From Phycisphaeraceae bacterium (GTDB taxonomy: Bacteria > Planctomycetota > Phycisphaerae > Phycisphaerales > UBA1924), in NCBI GenBank assembly GCA_019636695.1, contig JAHBXD010000001.1, positions 861,661 through 925,660 of the forward strand: a stretch of DNA of 64,000 nucleotides. The letters run 5' to 3'. Below, in pieces: positions 36,130 to 45,308 of this stretch. The position numbers were made by a program, and so were the translations under genes. Numbering within the stretch: the first letter of the stretch is position 1; each line of letters starts with the position of its first letter. The notes beneath the pieces are model-generated. The model saw only the letters and a list, made by a program, of their open reading frames with translations. It made no database searches and was not told the DNA's origin.

Positions 36130-39015
36130 TCAGGCCTGTTCGACCGTCATGGGCGGGCAGGTGCAGACCAGGTTGCGGTCGCCATAGGGGTTATCGACGC
36201 GGCCGACCGCGGGCCAGAACTTGTGATCGTGCAGCCATGGCGCAGGCCATGCGGCGGCGGTACGCGAGTAGGCGTGCGTCCATTGATCGGCCGTCACAAC
36301 TTTCAGCGAATGCGGCGCGTGCTTGAGCGGATTGTCCTGGCGATCGGCCTTGCCGGCTTCGATATCGCGGATTTCGTTTCGAATAGCGATGAGCGCGTCG
36401 CACAACCTGTCGAGTTCGTGCTTCGGCTCGCTCTCGGTCGGTTCGATCATCAGTGTACCGGGCACCGGCCAGCTCATTGTCGGGCCGTGGAAGCCGTAAT
36501 CCATCAGGCGCTTGGCGATGTCATCGATCCGGATGCCCGCCGTGCGTTCGAACGGGCGGCAGTCAATAATGAATTCGTGGGCCACAAAGCCCGTTTTGCC
36601 GCGATAGAGCACGTCGTAATGCCCTTCAAGCCTCTTCGCCATGTAGTTCGCGGAAAGAATGGCGACTTCCGTCGCTCGCTTGAGTCCCGCGGCGCCCATC
36701 ATGGCGATGTACATCCAACTGATGGTCAGAATTGCCGGTGATCCGTACGGCGCCGCCGAAACGGCTCCTACCGCGTGCTGTCCAGCCGATGCCGGGCGGC
36801 GCACACCGTGCCCGGGAAGAAATGGCGCCAGGTGTGCCGCTACACCGATCGGCCCCATGCCCGGCCCGCCGCCGCCGTGAGGGATGCAGAACGTCTTGTG
36901 GAGATTGAGGTGGCAGACATCGGCTCCGATATCACCGGGTCGGCAAAGACCGACCTGGGCGTTCATGTTCGCCCCGTCCATATAGACTTGGCCCCCGTGC
37001 TGATGCACTATGGCGCAGATCTCGCGGATGTTCTGATCAAACACCCCGAACGTGCTCGGATAGGTCACCATCAGCGCGCCCAGATCGGAAGCATGGGCTG
37101 CGGCCTTGCGACGAAGATCCTCAGTGTCGATTGCGCCGGTCGCATCGCACTCGACCGCAACGACCTTGAAGCCGGCGATCACCGCAGAGGCCGGGTTGGT
37201 TCCATGGGCGCTGGTGGGAATGAGGCAGACATCTCGGTGCGGCTGCTTATGAAAAGCGTGAAACGCCCGGATCACCAATAGCCCTGTGTATTCACCTTGG
37301 CTGCCGGCATTGGGTTGAAGGCTGACCGCGGGGAACCCCGTGATTGCCGCAAGCCAGGTTTCGAGTTGGCGAAACATCTCGGAGTACCCTTCAACCTGCT
37401 CGGGTGGGGCGAAGGGATGCACGCGCGCAAAGCCGGGCCAGGTCACAGGGATCATCTCGCTGGTGGCATTCAGTTTCATCGTGCATGAACCGAGCGGGAT
37501 CATGCTGTGTGCGAGCGAAAGGTCTCTTCCCTGGAGTTTAAAAATATATCGCAGCAGCTCTGTTTCGCTGTGGTGGCTATTGAAGACAGGATGCGTGAGA
37601 TAACTGCTCGTACGAGCAAGCGGACCTGAGAAATCGCCCGTAAGCGCCGACGACTCGACGTCGGCAATATCCGGCGTCGGGCGACCGATACTGAACGACT
37701 CGAGCAAGTGTACGAGCAGCGAGCGATCTACGGTTTCGTCAAGGCTGATGCCCAATGTGCCGTCGTGGTTGTCTCGCAGGTTGATCCGGCGGGCGCGGGC
37801 CGCATCGAGCACATCGGCAGTCGAACCGTGCCCGAGCCGAACGCGGAGCGTGTCAAAGAAAGGCTCGTTCCCGATGTCATGCCCGATCGCTCGTAAACCA
37901 TTGGCGAGCGCCCTCGTCGCGCCGTGCACGCGCTTCGCGATCTGTCTCAGGCCCTGCGGCCCGTGATACACCGCATACATGCTTGCCATGATCGCCAGCA
38001 GCGCCTGGGCAGTGCAGATGTTGCTCGTGGCTTTCTCACGCCGAATGTGCTGCTCACGCGTCTGAATTGCCATCCGAAGTGCAGGATCGCCCTGCGCATC
38101 GCGAGAGACACCGATGATGCGTCCCGGCATCCGGCGAACCAGGTTGTCTCTGGTCGCCAGGAATGCCGCATGCGGCCCTCCAGCGCCCATGGGCACACCG
38201 AACCGCTGGGCCGACCCGACAGCAATATCTGCGCCCATTTCACCCGGGGGCATCAATAGGCACAGCGCTAACAGATCCGTCGCGACCACGGCAAGCGCGC
38301 CCGCGTCGTGCGCATGGGCGATCACCGGTCGATGGTCGCGCACGCGACCGTGCGTGTCCGGATACTGCAACAGTACTCCGCAATAACCCTGCAATGACTC
38401 CGCGGATTCATCGCCGACGACGATTTCCACGCCCATCGTGCCGCCGCGAGTCTGCACAACTTCGATCGTCTGCGGGTGGCAGGCTTCCGAAACAAAAAAT
38501 CGAGGTCGATCAGGCGTTACGCCAAAGCACATCGCCATGGCTTCAGCGGCGGCGGTGCCCTCATCCAGCAGCGAGGCGTTTGCGACCGGCAATCCGGTCA
38601 GATCGCACACCATTGTCTGGAAATTCAGGAGTGCTTCCAGACGTCCCTGGGCGATCTCGGCCTGATATGGGGTGTATTGCGTGTACCACCCAGGATTCTC
38701 CAGAATGTTCCGTAGGATCACACCGGGTGTGTGGCAGTCGAAGTAACCCATCCCGATGCACGAGCGAAAGACCTCGTTTTTCGCGGCTAGCCCTGCAAGG
38801 TCCTGCAAAGCCTGGTGTTCTGCACGCGGGGCAGGGAGCGGCAATTCTTCCTGAAGGCGAATCTCCCGCGGCACAGTGCGGTCGGCCAGCTCTTCAAGAG
38901 ATGCCAGTCCCACTCCCGCGAGCATCGACGCGATCTCCTCTTCACTCGGCCCGATGTGGCGTCGAGCAAAGGTGTCGGTTGCATCCAAAAGCGAAGGACG
39001 ATCGGGGGTATGCAT
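36130..39015 (-). CDS. gcvP: Glycine dehydrogenase (decarboxylating), P protein
   Basis: 961 residues if translation starts at ATG 39015, which has UAAGG 6 nt upstream and gives the standard length; GTG 39084 and ATG 39051 are upstream alternatives. [13 protein letters not shown] at the N-terminus is typical. The C-terminal half has [13 protein letters not shown] and the PLP lysine Lys707 in [18 protein letters not shown]. It decarboxylates glycine and passes the aminomethyl group to lipoyl-H protein. It is the single-chain form (both halves fused). Other gcv genes are not in the window. No glycine riboswitch was found upstream. Confidence 0.96.
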   Translation of the reverse strand: MHTPDRPSLLDATDTFARRHIGPSEEEIASMLAGVGLASLEELADRTVPREIRLQEELPLPAPRAEHQALQDLAGLAAKNEVFRSCIGMGYFDCHTPGVILRNILENPGWYTQYTPYQAEIAQGRLEALLNFQTMVCDLTGLPVANASLLDEGTAAAEAMAMCFGVTPDRPRFFVSEACHPQTIEVVQTRGGTMGVEIVVGDESAESLQGYCGVLLQYPDTHGRVRDHRPVIAHAHDAGALAVVATDLLALCLLMPPGEMGADIAVGSAQRFGVPMGAGGPHAAFLATRDNLVRRMPGRIIGVSRDAQGDPALRMAIQTREQHIRREKATSNICTAQALLAIMASMYAVYHGPQGLRQIAKRVHGATRALANGLRAIGHDIGNEPFFDTLRVRLGHGSTADVLDAARARRINLRDNHDGTLGISLDETVDRSLLVHLLESFSIGRPTPDIADVESSALTGDFSGPLARTSSYLTHPVFNSHHSETELLRYIFKLQGRDLSLAHSMIPLGSCTMKLNATSEMIPVTWPGFARVHPFAPPEQVEGYSEMFRQLETWLAAITGFPAVSLQPNAGSQGEYTGLLVIRAFHAFHKQPHRDVCLIPTSAHGTNPASAVIAGFKVVAVECDATGAIDTEDLRRKAAAHASDLGALMVTYPSTFGVFDQNIREICAIVHQHGGQVYMDGANMNAQVGLCRPGDIGADVCHLNLHKTFCIPHGGGGPGMGPIGVAAHLAPFLPGHGVRRPASAGQHAVGAVSAAPYGSPAILTISWMYIAMMGAAGLKRATEVAILSANYMAKRLEGHYDVLYRGKTGFVAHEFIIDCRPFERTAGIRIDDIAKRLMDYGFHGPTMSWPVPGTLMIEPTESEPKHELDRLCDALIAIRNEIRDIEAGKADRQDNPLKHAPHSLKVVTADQWTHAYSRTAAAWPAPWLHDHKFWPAVGRVDNPYGDRNLVCTCPPMTVEQA

Positions 39016-39273
39016 CGATGCCTTAGGGCGAGACGCGTGCAGCGTGGTCATGGAGTTTCTGGCCCGAAAAACAAGAACATTCACGGCCCCAGGGGCACTT
39101 CGCCCCGGGCGACCGAGGCAACTTTAGGTGGTGAATTGACGAATGCGCGGAGGGCATCTGCCGTCGCTGCGAGAAGTTCGTCATCGAAGAGGGGTCGGGC
39201 GGAGTATGCTGCGTGTACACGGAGCACGCAGGGCCTAGGGGTTTCCCTGGGCGACTATTGGAGGCCGTTTCCG

Positions 39274-41220
39274 ATGCGCAGGTCAGCCGCTTTCTGGGTT
39301 TCCGGGTTTCTGATTGCCGCCAGCGCGGGTGTTTTGGTCGCGTGGGCGCCGGCCGCGGACGTGAACGACGCGGGAAAGGCTCGTCCGAGCGCGATCCACG
39401 TCGAGGCCTATCGACAGCACGTATTTACGCTCTCAAGCCCGTTTTTTGAAGGCCGGGCGCCGGGTACGGAAGGCAACCGTCGGGCGGCGGATTATCTTGA
39501 GTTTCATTTCAAGAGTTTCGGGCTTGAGCCGGCCTTCCCTGATGCCGCGGGCACTCCGAACGCCAGTTTTCGTCAGACTCTGGATGTCGGCGGCCGCAAT
39601 GTCATCAAGACCGAGTTTGTGAAGGCCACGTTCGAAAGGACGACGGAAATATTCGTAACCGGACGTGATTACACGGCCATGGATTACTCCGGTAGCGGCG
39701 TGGCTCACGGCCCTTTGGTTTTCATCGGGTACGGCATTGAAAACGGCCCGAACGGCTTTTCGAACATTCCGGCCGATCTCTCGCTCGCGGGCAAGATCGC
39801 GATGGTTTTTCGTTTCGAGCCTATGGATGCCCAAGGACAATCTCAGTTCGGTGAAGGTGGGGCGTGGAGCGCAGCCGCCGATCTTGAGCGCAAACTCAAG
39901 ACCGTTGCGTCCAAGGGGGCGGCGGGAATCATTCTCGTCAATCCACCAGGGGCGGCCGATCCACGCGCGTCAAGACTTGCGGGGTTGAACTCGTTCTCAG
40001 GCGCGGACCGTCTCGCGATGCCTGTTGTCATGATGACCACGGATGCTGCCGGAAGGATGGTTGCTCAGGCTGATCAGGAGGGGCGATCGCTTCACGATCT
40101 TCGTGTGCTGGCTGATACGGGCCAGAGCGTCGTAGAACTAGATCGCGTGCAGCTGATGTTGGCCGTCGAAGTGTCGCGAGAGGGGATTGAAACTGACAAC
40201 GTGGCTGGGGTCGTTCGCGGCAGAGGCGCCCTTGCCGACGAATACGTGGTCATCGGCGCCCACTACGACCACGTGGGCTACGGCAACTTCGGGTCATTAG
40301 GAGGGCGTCGTGCTGCCGGACAGATTCACCCCGGCGCCGACGACAACGCCTCGGGAACAAGCGGCATGCTTCTGCTCGCTCAGCGTATTGCAGAGGCATA
40401 CTCCGATCTGTCGCCGGATGCCGACATGCGATCCTTCCTGTTCATGGGGTTCACGGCGGAAGAGATGGGGCTGATCGGTTCGCGTTATTACACGCGCAAC
40501 ATGGCGTTGCCGCAGGAATCGCATTATCTCATGATCAACCTCGACATGATCGGGCGTTATCGCTCTGACAAGTTCGAAGTACACGGTTTGGGAACCGCGA
40601 TCGAACTCGAAGCGTTTGTCGATCCGTTTCTGAAGAACTCCGGTCTGGAAATGGCGCGCCTGCCCGGCGGCGTCGGCCCGAGCGACCATGCCTCGTTCTT
40701 CAACGCGGGGATCCCGGTGCTGTTCTTCTTCACCGGTACCCACGCGGAATATCACCGCCCGACCGACGTGGCTTCGCTGATCAACGTTGAAGGCGCAGCG
40801 ATGATTGTCGATATGGTGTATGACATCGCTCTTGCCCTTGCCGCTCGAACCGAACCGATGACGTTCCAGCGCACCACGCGTCGCGGGGTTGGCACAGCGA
40901 CACCGCTTCCTCAGGGTGACCCATCGCCCGGACCGGCGCGGCTTCGTGTCCGATTCGGGATTATGCCCGGCGACTACAGCGGGTCGGTTCAAGGGGTGCT
41001 GGTAGACGCTGTTCGCGAGGGCACGAGCGCCGAAGAGGCCGGGCTGCGAGCGGGTGACATCATCACCACTTGGAACGGGAAACCGGTGACCACCGTCGAA
41101 GATTGGATGCCGTTGCTCCTTGCTCACCAGCCAGGAGATGAAGTCGAAATCGGTTTCCGCCGAGGCGATGAAGAACTGAAGACTCGATGCGTGCTCAAGG
41201 CCGCTTCGGTCGGCGGATAA
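39274..41220 (+). CDS. Secreted M28 family metallopeptidase with PA and PDZ domains
   Basis: 648 residues from ATG 39274 (GGAGG 9 nt upstream). A signal peptide (AAFWVSGFLIAASAGVLVAWAPA) leads into an M28 core split by a protease-associated insertion (about 110-290). The zinc ligands and catalytic acids are visible: GAHYDHVG, HPGADDNASGTSG, FTAEEMGLIGS, NLDMIGR and THAEYHRPTD. The C-terminal ~100 residues are a PDZ domain (GVLVDAVREGTSAEEAGLRAGDIITTWNGKPV). It is probably a periplasmic or extracellular aminopeptidase. The PDZ domain may recruit substrates or membrane partners. Confidence 0.92.
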   Translation: MRRSAAFWVSGFLIAASAGVLVAWAPAADVNDAGKARPSAIHVEAYRQHVFTLSSPFFEGRAPGTEGNRRAADYLEFHFKSFGLEPAFPDAAGTPNASFRQTLDVGGRNVIKTEFVKATFERTTEIFVTGRDYTAMDYSGSGVAHGPLVFIGYGIENGPNGFSNIPADLSLAGKIAMVFRFEPMDAQGQSQFGEGGAWSAAADLERKLKTVASKGAAGIILVNPPGAADPRASRLAGLNSFSGADRLAMPVVMMTTDAAGRMVAQADQEGRSLHDLRVLADTGQSVVELDRVQLMLAVEVSREGIETDNVAGVVRGRGALADEYVVIGAHYDHVGYGNFGSLGGRRAAGQIHPGADDNASGTSGMLLLAQRIAEAYSDLSPDADMRSFLFMGFTAEEMGLIGSRYYTRNMALPQESHYLMINLDMIGRYRSDKFEVHGLGTAIELEAFVDPFLKNSGLEMARLPGGVGPSDHASFFNAGIPVLFFFTGTHAEYHRPTDVASLINVEGAAMIVDMVYDIALALAARTEPMTFQRTTRRGVGTATPLPQGDPSPGPARLRVRFGIMPGDYSGSVQGVLVDAVREGTSAEEAGLRAGDIITTWNGKPVTTVEDWMPLLLAHQPGDEVEIGFRRGDEELKTRCVLKAASVGG

Positions 41221-41231
41221 TCGCCGAGAGA

Positions 41232-41801
41232 TCAGCTCGACGGATCGCGGTGCACCGAACCCGCGGCGGCTTCAAAAGTGCCCCGATCGCGGTTCTTCTC
41301 GACACCGGGAAATCGCAGGGCACGGCCGTGCGCGACGGCATATACACCGGGCGGAAGCGTCCAGGTGGCAAAAATCGCCTCGGTAAGATTCTGGAGAGCA
41401 TCCGACCGCACCATCTCGTACGGCCGCATCGCGCCCGTGAGGACGATCGGAATGCGAGGGGAAGGGATCTCCCGATGAAGCACTTCACCGGACATGCAGA
41501 GCGTATCAGTTCCGTGCGTGATCACGATGCCGTTGGTCACAGCGGGGTCGGGGTCGAAAGGATCCTGCGAGCCGATGCCGCCGACGGCCTTGACCATTTC
41601 GACAATGCGACCACGGTCTTCATCAGTCATGAGCAAGGAATCCTTGCTCATCAGTTCGATGATGTTGACCGCGGTATCTTCAAGCCGGAGTCGACGGAGC
41701 ATCTTGGGCAGCACGCTCGACCGGTTCAGAAGCGACCCCGAGCGGTCGTCGTAAGTCTTTTCGATCGTTCCGCCTGTGGTGATGATGGTGACCTTACGCA
41801 T
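41232..41801 (-). CDS. Single-domain asparaginase-like protein
   Basis: 189 residues from ATG 41801. It matches only the N-terminal domain of L-asparaginases: TTGGTIEK with the nucleophile Thr12, HGTDT with Thr98-Asp99, and TGAMRP. The usual enzyme is about 330 residues; the C-terminal domain that completes the active site in the tetramer is absent. The position of the catalytic lysine just before P-x-x-x-T-G is Ile117. Either the protein has another activity or it is a non-enzymatic relative; it is not a fresh truncation, as the reading frame is intact and ends cleanly beside the M28 gene. Confidence 0.75.
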   Translation of the reverse strand: MRKVTIITTGGTIEKTYDDRSGSLLNRSSVLPKMLRRLRLEDTAVNIIELMSKDSLLMTDEDRGRIVEMVKAVGGIGSQDPFDPDPAVTNGIVITHGTDTLCMSGEVLHREIPSPRIPIVLTGAMRPYEMVRSDALQNLTEAIFATWTLPPGVYAVAHGRALRFPGVEKNRDRGTFEAAAGSVHRDPSS

Positions 41802-41834
41802 GTCGGGCAAGGGTAGGGGCGTTCCGCAGGTTCA

Positions 41835-42089
41835 TCAGTCACCCCGCCAAGGCCCGGCGTCTACAGAGGCGTCTTTCCGTTGCCCCCGATGTTGCGGCTC
41901 GTCTGGGCCGGCAGGCACCGGTTCGATTTCGACCGCCGGGCGTCCTTCGGGTGTCGGTTCTGCGTAGGCACTGCGAGGGACATCAGTCACGAGGCGAAGT
42001 TTTCCCCAGATCAGCAACGACAATGCGCCACCGGCCAGCAGCATGAGCGAGGTGGCCCGAAATACACGCTTGCGACGGTTTGCCTGCAT
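41835..42089 (-). CDS. Small membrane protein downstream of pseudopilins
   Basis: 84 residues; GGGAG 9 nt upstream of ATG 42089. One membrane helix (SLMLLAGGALSLLIWG) after a basic N-terminus is followed by a Pro/Glu-rich periplasmic tail. The family is not recognised. It follows the GspH-like gene on the same strand and may belong to the same secretion or pilus unit. Confidence 0.5.
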   Translation of the reverse strand: MQANRRKRVFRATSLMLLAGGALSLLIWGKLRLVTDVPRSAYAEPTPEGRPAVEIEPVPAGPDEPQHRGQRKDASVDAGPWRGD

Positions 42090-42190
42090 GTCTTGCTGCT
42101 CCCTTGGCTCGATGTCCCGGCGCGACGGACTGTTTCAGGCTCTGTCGCATTCGACCGTGGCACTGGCGAATCGATCTCTGCCTGGGATGG

Positions 42191-42757
42191 TCACTCGCCA
42201 TCATCAGATTCCACGCGGCCGGTGGTAACGTGGCCGGTGAAGCCGTCGACGGCGATCCAGTACGACTCCCGCGGGGTTTCAATCACAATCATGCCCCCTG
42301 AAGAGGGGGTGTTCCCTCCGGGTGTGGTCACCGGGGCTCCCATTTCATCAAAGATGAGATCCGGCTGACCATCAAAGTCGGCAGAAGCGATCCTTGCGCC
42401 CCAGAAACGCTGGTCGGTAAGATCCGTCCGCATTTCTCCGTTGGGCCGAGAGGCATCAAGCATGACGTCATTGACGTCATCAAGCTCCGGGCCGGTCACC
42501 TGCACAACCGAGTAGCGATTGATTTCGACATCGAACATCACCGCTCTGCCGCGCTGAAAGGCCATTGCATCTGACTGGGCGAATGTGATGTCTGTGACGA
42601 TCGTGCGAATCGCCGATTGAGCACGCAGAACACCCGCCTCGCCCATCGACGGAATGACCATCGCGCCCAGAATCCCGAGGATCGCCACGATCACGAGCAC
42701 CTCAATCAGCGTGTAGGCCCGGGCGACAACCCTTCGGGCGACAATTGACGCACTCAT
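42191..42757 (-). CDS. GspH-like prepilin/pseudopilin
   Basis: 188 residues from ATG 42757 (GGGAG upstream; GTG 42778 is an alternative). The type III signal is slightly atypical: ARAYTLIEVLVIVAILGILGAMVIP, with Tyr in place of the usual Phe and the +5 Glu kept. The body (SAIRTIVTDITFAQSDAMAFQRGRAVMF) is the GspH/FimT pattern. It is a minor pseudopilin of a type II-like secretion or type IV pilus machine. The rest of that machine is not in the window. Confidence 0.8.
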   Translation of the reverse strand: MSASIVARRVVARAYTLIEVLVIVAILGILGAMVIPSMGEAGVLRAQSAIRTIVTDITFAQSDAMAFQRGRAVMFDVEINRYSVVQVTGPELDDVNDVMLDASRPNGEMRTDLTDQRFWGARIASADFDGQPDLIFDEMGAPVTTPGGNTPSSGGMIVIETPRESYWIAVDGFTGHVTTGRVESDDGE

Positions 42758-42798
42758 GGCTGCATCGCTCCCTCTCACGCGGCGATCGATCCTGTCGG

Positions 42799-43140
42799 TC
42801 AGCGTGATTCCTCTTCGCGTTCGCGCCGCTCACGCGGAAGCTGGATCGGGGGCATCTCGGTCACCTTGACGCTCAACCCGCGAGAAAGCAAACCCTCGAT
42901 CCGCTCAAGGCGAGTACTCAGGTTCTTGATATCTGCAATCATCACCTTGCGCTGGTCAGCGGCAGAAACCATCCCGCCGCCACCCCGAGTCTCATCGGGT
43001 GTGGAACGAGCATGATGCACTACCTGGGCGCCCGCCGTCGAGAGAGCCTTGGTGCCGCTCGAGAACTGCGCAATGACCAGCAGGCAGAGGCAGACAGCGA
43101 TGATCGTCAGGACGGAATTCTGATACGTGTGCTTGTGCAT
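42799..43140 (-). CDS. Small membrane protein with coiled coil
   Basis: 113 residues; AGGGAG 6 nt upstream of ATG 43140. An N-terminal membrane helix (NSVLTIIAVCLCLLVIAQF) is followed by a Gly-rich hinge, a predicted coiled coil (DQRKVMIADIKNLSTRLERIEGLL) and an Arg/Glu-rich tail. It sits between two pseudopilin genes on the same strand, so it may assist pilin assembly. The family is not recognised. Confidence 0.6.
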   Translation of the reverse strand: MHKHTYQNSVLTIIAVCLCLLVIAQFSSGTKALSTAGAQVVHHARSTPDETRGGGGMVSAADQRKVMIADIKNLSTRLERIEGLLSRGLSVKVTEMPPIQLPRERREREEESR

Positions 43141-43260
43141 GGGTGGCTCCCTGGTTCATCTGGAGCATCGGTCAACGCGCACCGCGAAATCAATAGAGTC
43201 GAGGAAGTTTGCCACCCTATTCAGGGGGAGCAATGTACCGATGCATGCCAGCTCCCTCAA

Positions 43261-43701
43261 TCAGGGGGGCAATATCGGATCGTCGTTCTCGTCGAACGAG
43301 CCTGCCCACACATCCCCTGTGTCGGGATTGAAAATCCATGCGTAATCGGTTTGGTACTCGCTATCGGGCTGATCACTGAGGATCACCACCCGACGGTTTG
43401 CACCGCCGACCCAGGGATTGATCGGGGGGGCGGCAAGATACTCCCCGCGTTGAAAAACCAGCGGTCCCCAAGTGCCATCTCCTGCCTCGACCGGCGGCAG
43501 AGCGTTGTCGTGCCGCGCCTGATAGACGCCCATGGCGCGACGAAGCTTTTCGAGTTCGTGGATGGTGGTCGTCTGCCGGGCCTCCTGGGTTGCCCCGGTG
43601 AACTGAGGCACGATGATGGCGGCCAGAATGCCCAGTATCACCACGACGATCAGAATCTCCACCAGTGTGAAGGCCCGGATGCACTCTCGATTCCTCGACA
43701 C
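43261..43701 (-). CDS. GspG-like pseudopilin
   Basis: 146 residues from GTG 43701, with GAGG upstream. It has a type III signal peptide, R-AFTLVEILIVVVILGILAAIIVPQF, cleaved before Phe, with Glu at +5. The C-terminal domain (YAWIFNPDTGDVWAGSFDEND) matches the Ca-binding end of GspG-type major pseudopilins. It is a sister of the downstream-numbered pilin at 43831-44277. Confidence 0.85.
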   Translation of the reverse strand: MSRNRECIRAFTLVEILIVVVILGILAAIIVPQFTGATQEARQTTTIHELEKLRRAMGVYQARHDNALPPVEAGDGTWGPLVFQRGEYLAAPPINPWVGGANRRVVILSDQPDSEYQTDYAWIFNPDTGDVWAGSFDENDDPILPP

Positions 43702-43830
43702 GGCGGCACCTCGCTCTCAATTCCGCCCCTGTTCCTCACAGCGGCCAGATTGGAAAGCGACCGATCCCCGTTGAGGAATCGGTCGCATCTTCTGTCTCCG
43801 GCAAACGTCAGGCCGGAGGAGAACGGTTGA

Positions 43831-44277
43831 TTACAGCCCGCCGCGAGCGGCACGCAGAATGCCGTTCTGACGGTTGTAGATCCAGGCGCCGTCGGCAGGG
43901 TCTGCGCCGGCAGCCTCGGCCTCGACTTCAGCGATGGTGGTATCGGCATCGCCGAACTCGGCCACGGTGGTCGCGCCAGCGCCGCCGCCGGTCACGAAGG
44001 GGTTGGCCGGGGGCGCCTTGAAGTAGCCCTGGGTCACGAGGTATGCCCAGTCCTCGTCGCCCGCGAGGTCGGGGTATGAGCCGTTGTTGCGCGCGGCGAA
44101 CAGCTCAAGCTGGTTCTGGATTGTGGACTCCTGGGTGGCGATGTTGCCGCCGCGTGCTTCGTTCGCCGCGTTGGTGAACTGCGGCACGACGATGGCGGCC
44201 AAGATGCCGAGGATCACGACGACGATAAGGATTTCGACAAGTGTGAAACCGCGATTCCGATTGCGATGCGCCTTCAT
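43831..44277 (-). CDS. GspG-like major pseudopilin
   Basis: 148 residues from ATG 44277; a strong AAGGAGA lies 7 nt upstream. GFTLVEILIVVVILGILAAIVVPQFTNAANEARGG is the prepilin signal and hydrophobic spine. The C-terminus (DGAWIYNRQNGILRAARGGL) is like GspG. With its excellent ribosome-binding site and long structured leader this is probably the abundant pilin of the set. The frame is open far upstream to 44592, but that sequence is not pilin-like. Confidence 0.88.
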   Translation of the reverse strand: MKAHRNRNRGFTLVEILIVVVILGILAAIVVPQFTNAANEARGGNIATQESTIQNQLELFAARNNGSYPDLAGDEDWAYLVTQGYFKAPPANPFVTGGGAGATTVAEFGDADTTIAEVEAEAAGADPADGAWIYNRQNGILRAARGGL

Positions 44278-44643
44278 GCTGCTGTCTCCTTGAGGACTCG
44301 ATCGAGCTTGCGAGACCTGCTCCCGCCCTCCGGGTTGCCTCCCGCACGGGTTCGCGACGAACCTCTCCTCCAGGCCCGTCCGACCCTCGCGGAGCACACC
44401 TCCGCGGACATGCTGTGCATGAGTCCATCGACCACCCCTGGGCGCAACGTGCGTCGCGAAGCCGAGTCCTGGCATACGACCCGACCGTCTGTGCGGTCTG
44501 GGGATGCTGTAGCGGAAACGGGTCGTGTTCGAGGACGTCAGTTCGGATCCGGGCGGGCATCTTGATGTCCCGTCAGGAGGGTTTCCTTCCATCTCCCGGG
44601 CCTACCGGCGATGCCCGGCGCGCGGCGGGGGTATCCTCACGCC
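44278..44643. other. Leader region between pseudopilin and ppa genes
   Basis: 366 bp between divergent starts. Read toward the pilin (minus strand) it has two perfect short hairpins: CGCGGAG/CTCCGCG (44406-44388, 5-nt loop) and GGTTCG/CGAACC (44363-44349, 3-nt loop). No known riboswitch core was recognised. No reliable gene is present. Confidence 0.5.
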
Positions 44644-45207
44644 ATGATTCATCCGTGGCACGAAGTGACGCCGGGCATCGAGGGCCGCAGTTTGCCGGAA
44701 TATTTCCGGGCGATCATCGAGATCCCGCGTGGTTCAAGCAATAAGTACGAACTTGATAAGGCCAGCGGCCTGCTGATGCTCGATCGGGTGCTCAGTTCGG
44801 CGGTCTACTACCCGGCGAACTACGGGTTCATCCCCCAGACACTCGCCGAAGACGATGATCCGCTCGATGTCCTGGTGTATTGCACCGAGGACATTCCTCC
44901 CCTGACGCTTTGCCAGGCCAGGGCAGTCGGGATGATGACCATGACCGATCAGGACAAACCCGATCACAAGATCGTCGCCGTGCTCGTGCAGGATCCGATC
45001 TACAACGAGTTCGAGAAAGCCAGCAGTTTCCCCAAGCACATTTTCAAAATGCTCAAGCGTTTCTTTGAAGACTACAAACAGCTTGAGGGCAAAGGGGTTG
45101 AAGTTGACGAAATCCTTCCGGCCGAGATGGCCCATGCCGTAATCGATGACGCGCTCGCCCGGTATTCCCGAGTTCGGATGCGCGGCGGGATGAAGGGTCT
45201 GATGTAA
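44644..45207 (+). CDS. ppa: Soluble inorganic pyrophosphatase (family I)
   Basis: 187 residues from ATG 44644. Family I motifs: EIPRGSSNKYELDK, YPANYGFIPQT, and the metal-binding signature D-D-D-P-L-D-V-L (D-x-D-P-x-D). It hydrolyses pyrophosphate to drive biosynthesis. A membrane pyrophosphatase is also encoded at the right edge of the window, so both types of PPi-using enzyme coexist. Confidence 0.94.
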   Translation: MIHPWHEVTPGIEGRSLPEYFRAIIEIPRGSSNKYELDKASGLLMLDRVLSSAVYYPANYGFIPQTLAEDDDPLDVLVYCTEDIPPLTLCQARAVGMMTMTDQDKPDHKIVAVLVQDPIYNEFEKASSFPKHIFKMLKRFFEDYKQLEGKGVEVDEILPAEMAHAVIDDALARYSRVRMRGGMKGLM

Positions 45208-45308
45208 CCGCTCGGCGGACGCAAATGCATGCCTGCGATCTCTCCGGCCCCAAGCGGCCAACCGGCCCCGGGGATGCGAATGCGTCTCACCTACGGTATC
45301 GTACGGGG

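Noticed and set aside
39016..39273. Glycine riboswitch upstream of gcvP
   Set aside because: No GGACAGAG-type or other aptamer core seen on the relevant strand.
43831..44592. 253-residue version of the major pseudopilin
   Set aside because: The ATG at 44277 has an excellent AAGGAGA and begins directly before the type III signal; the upstream extension is not pilin-like.
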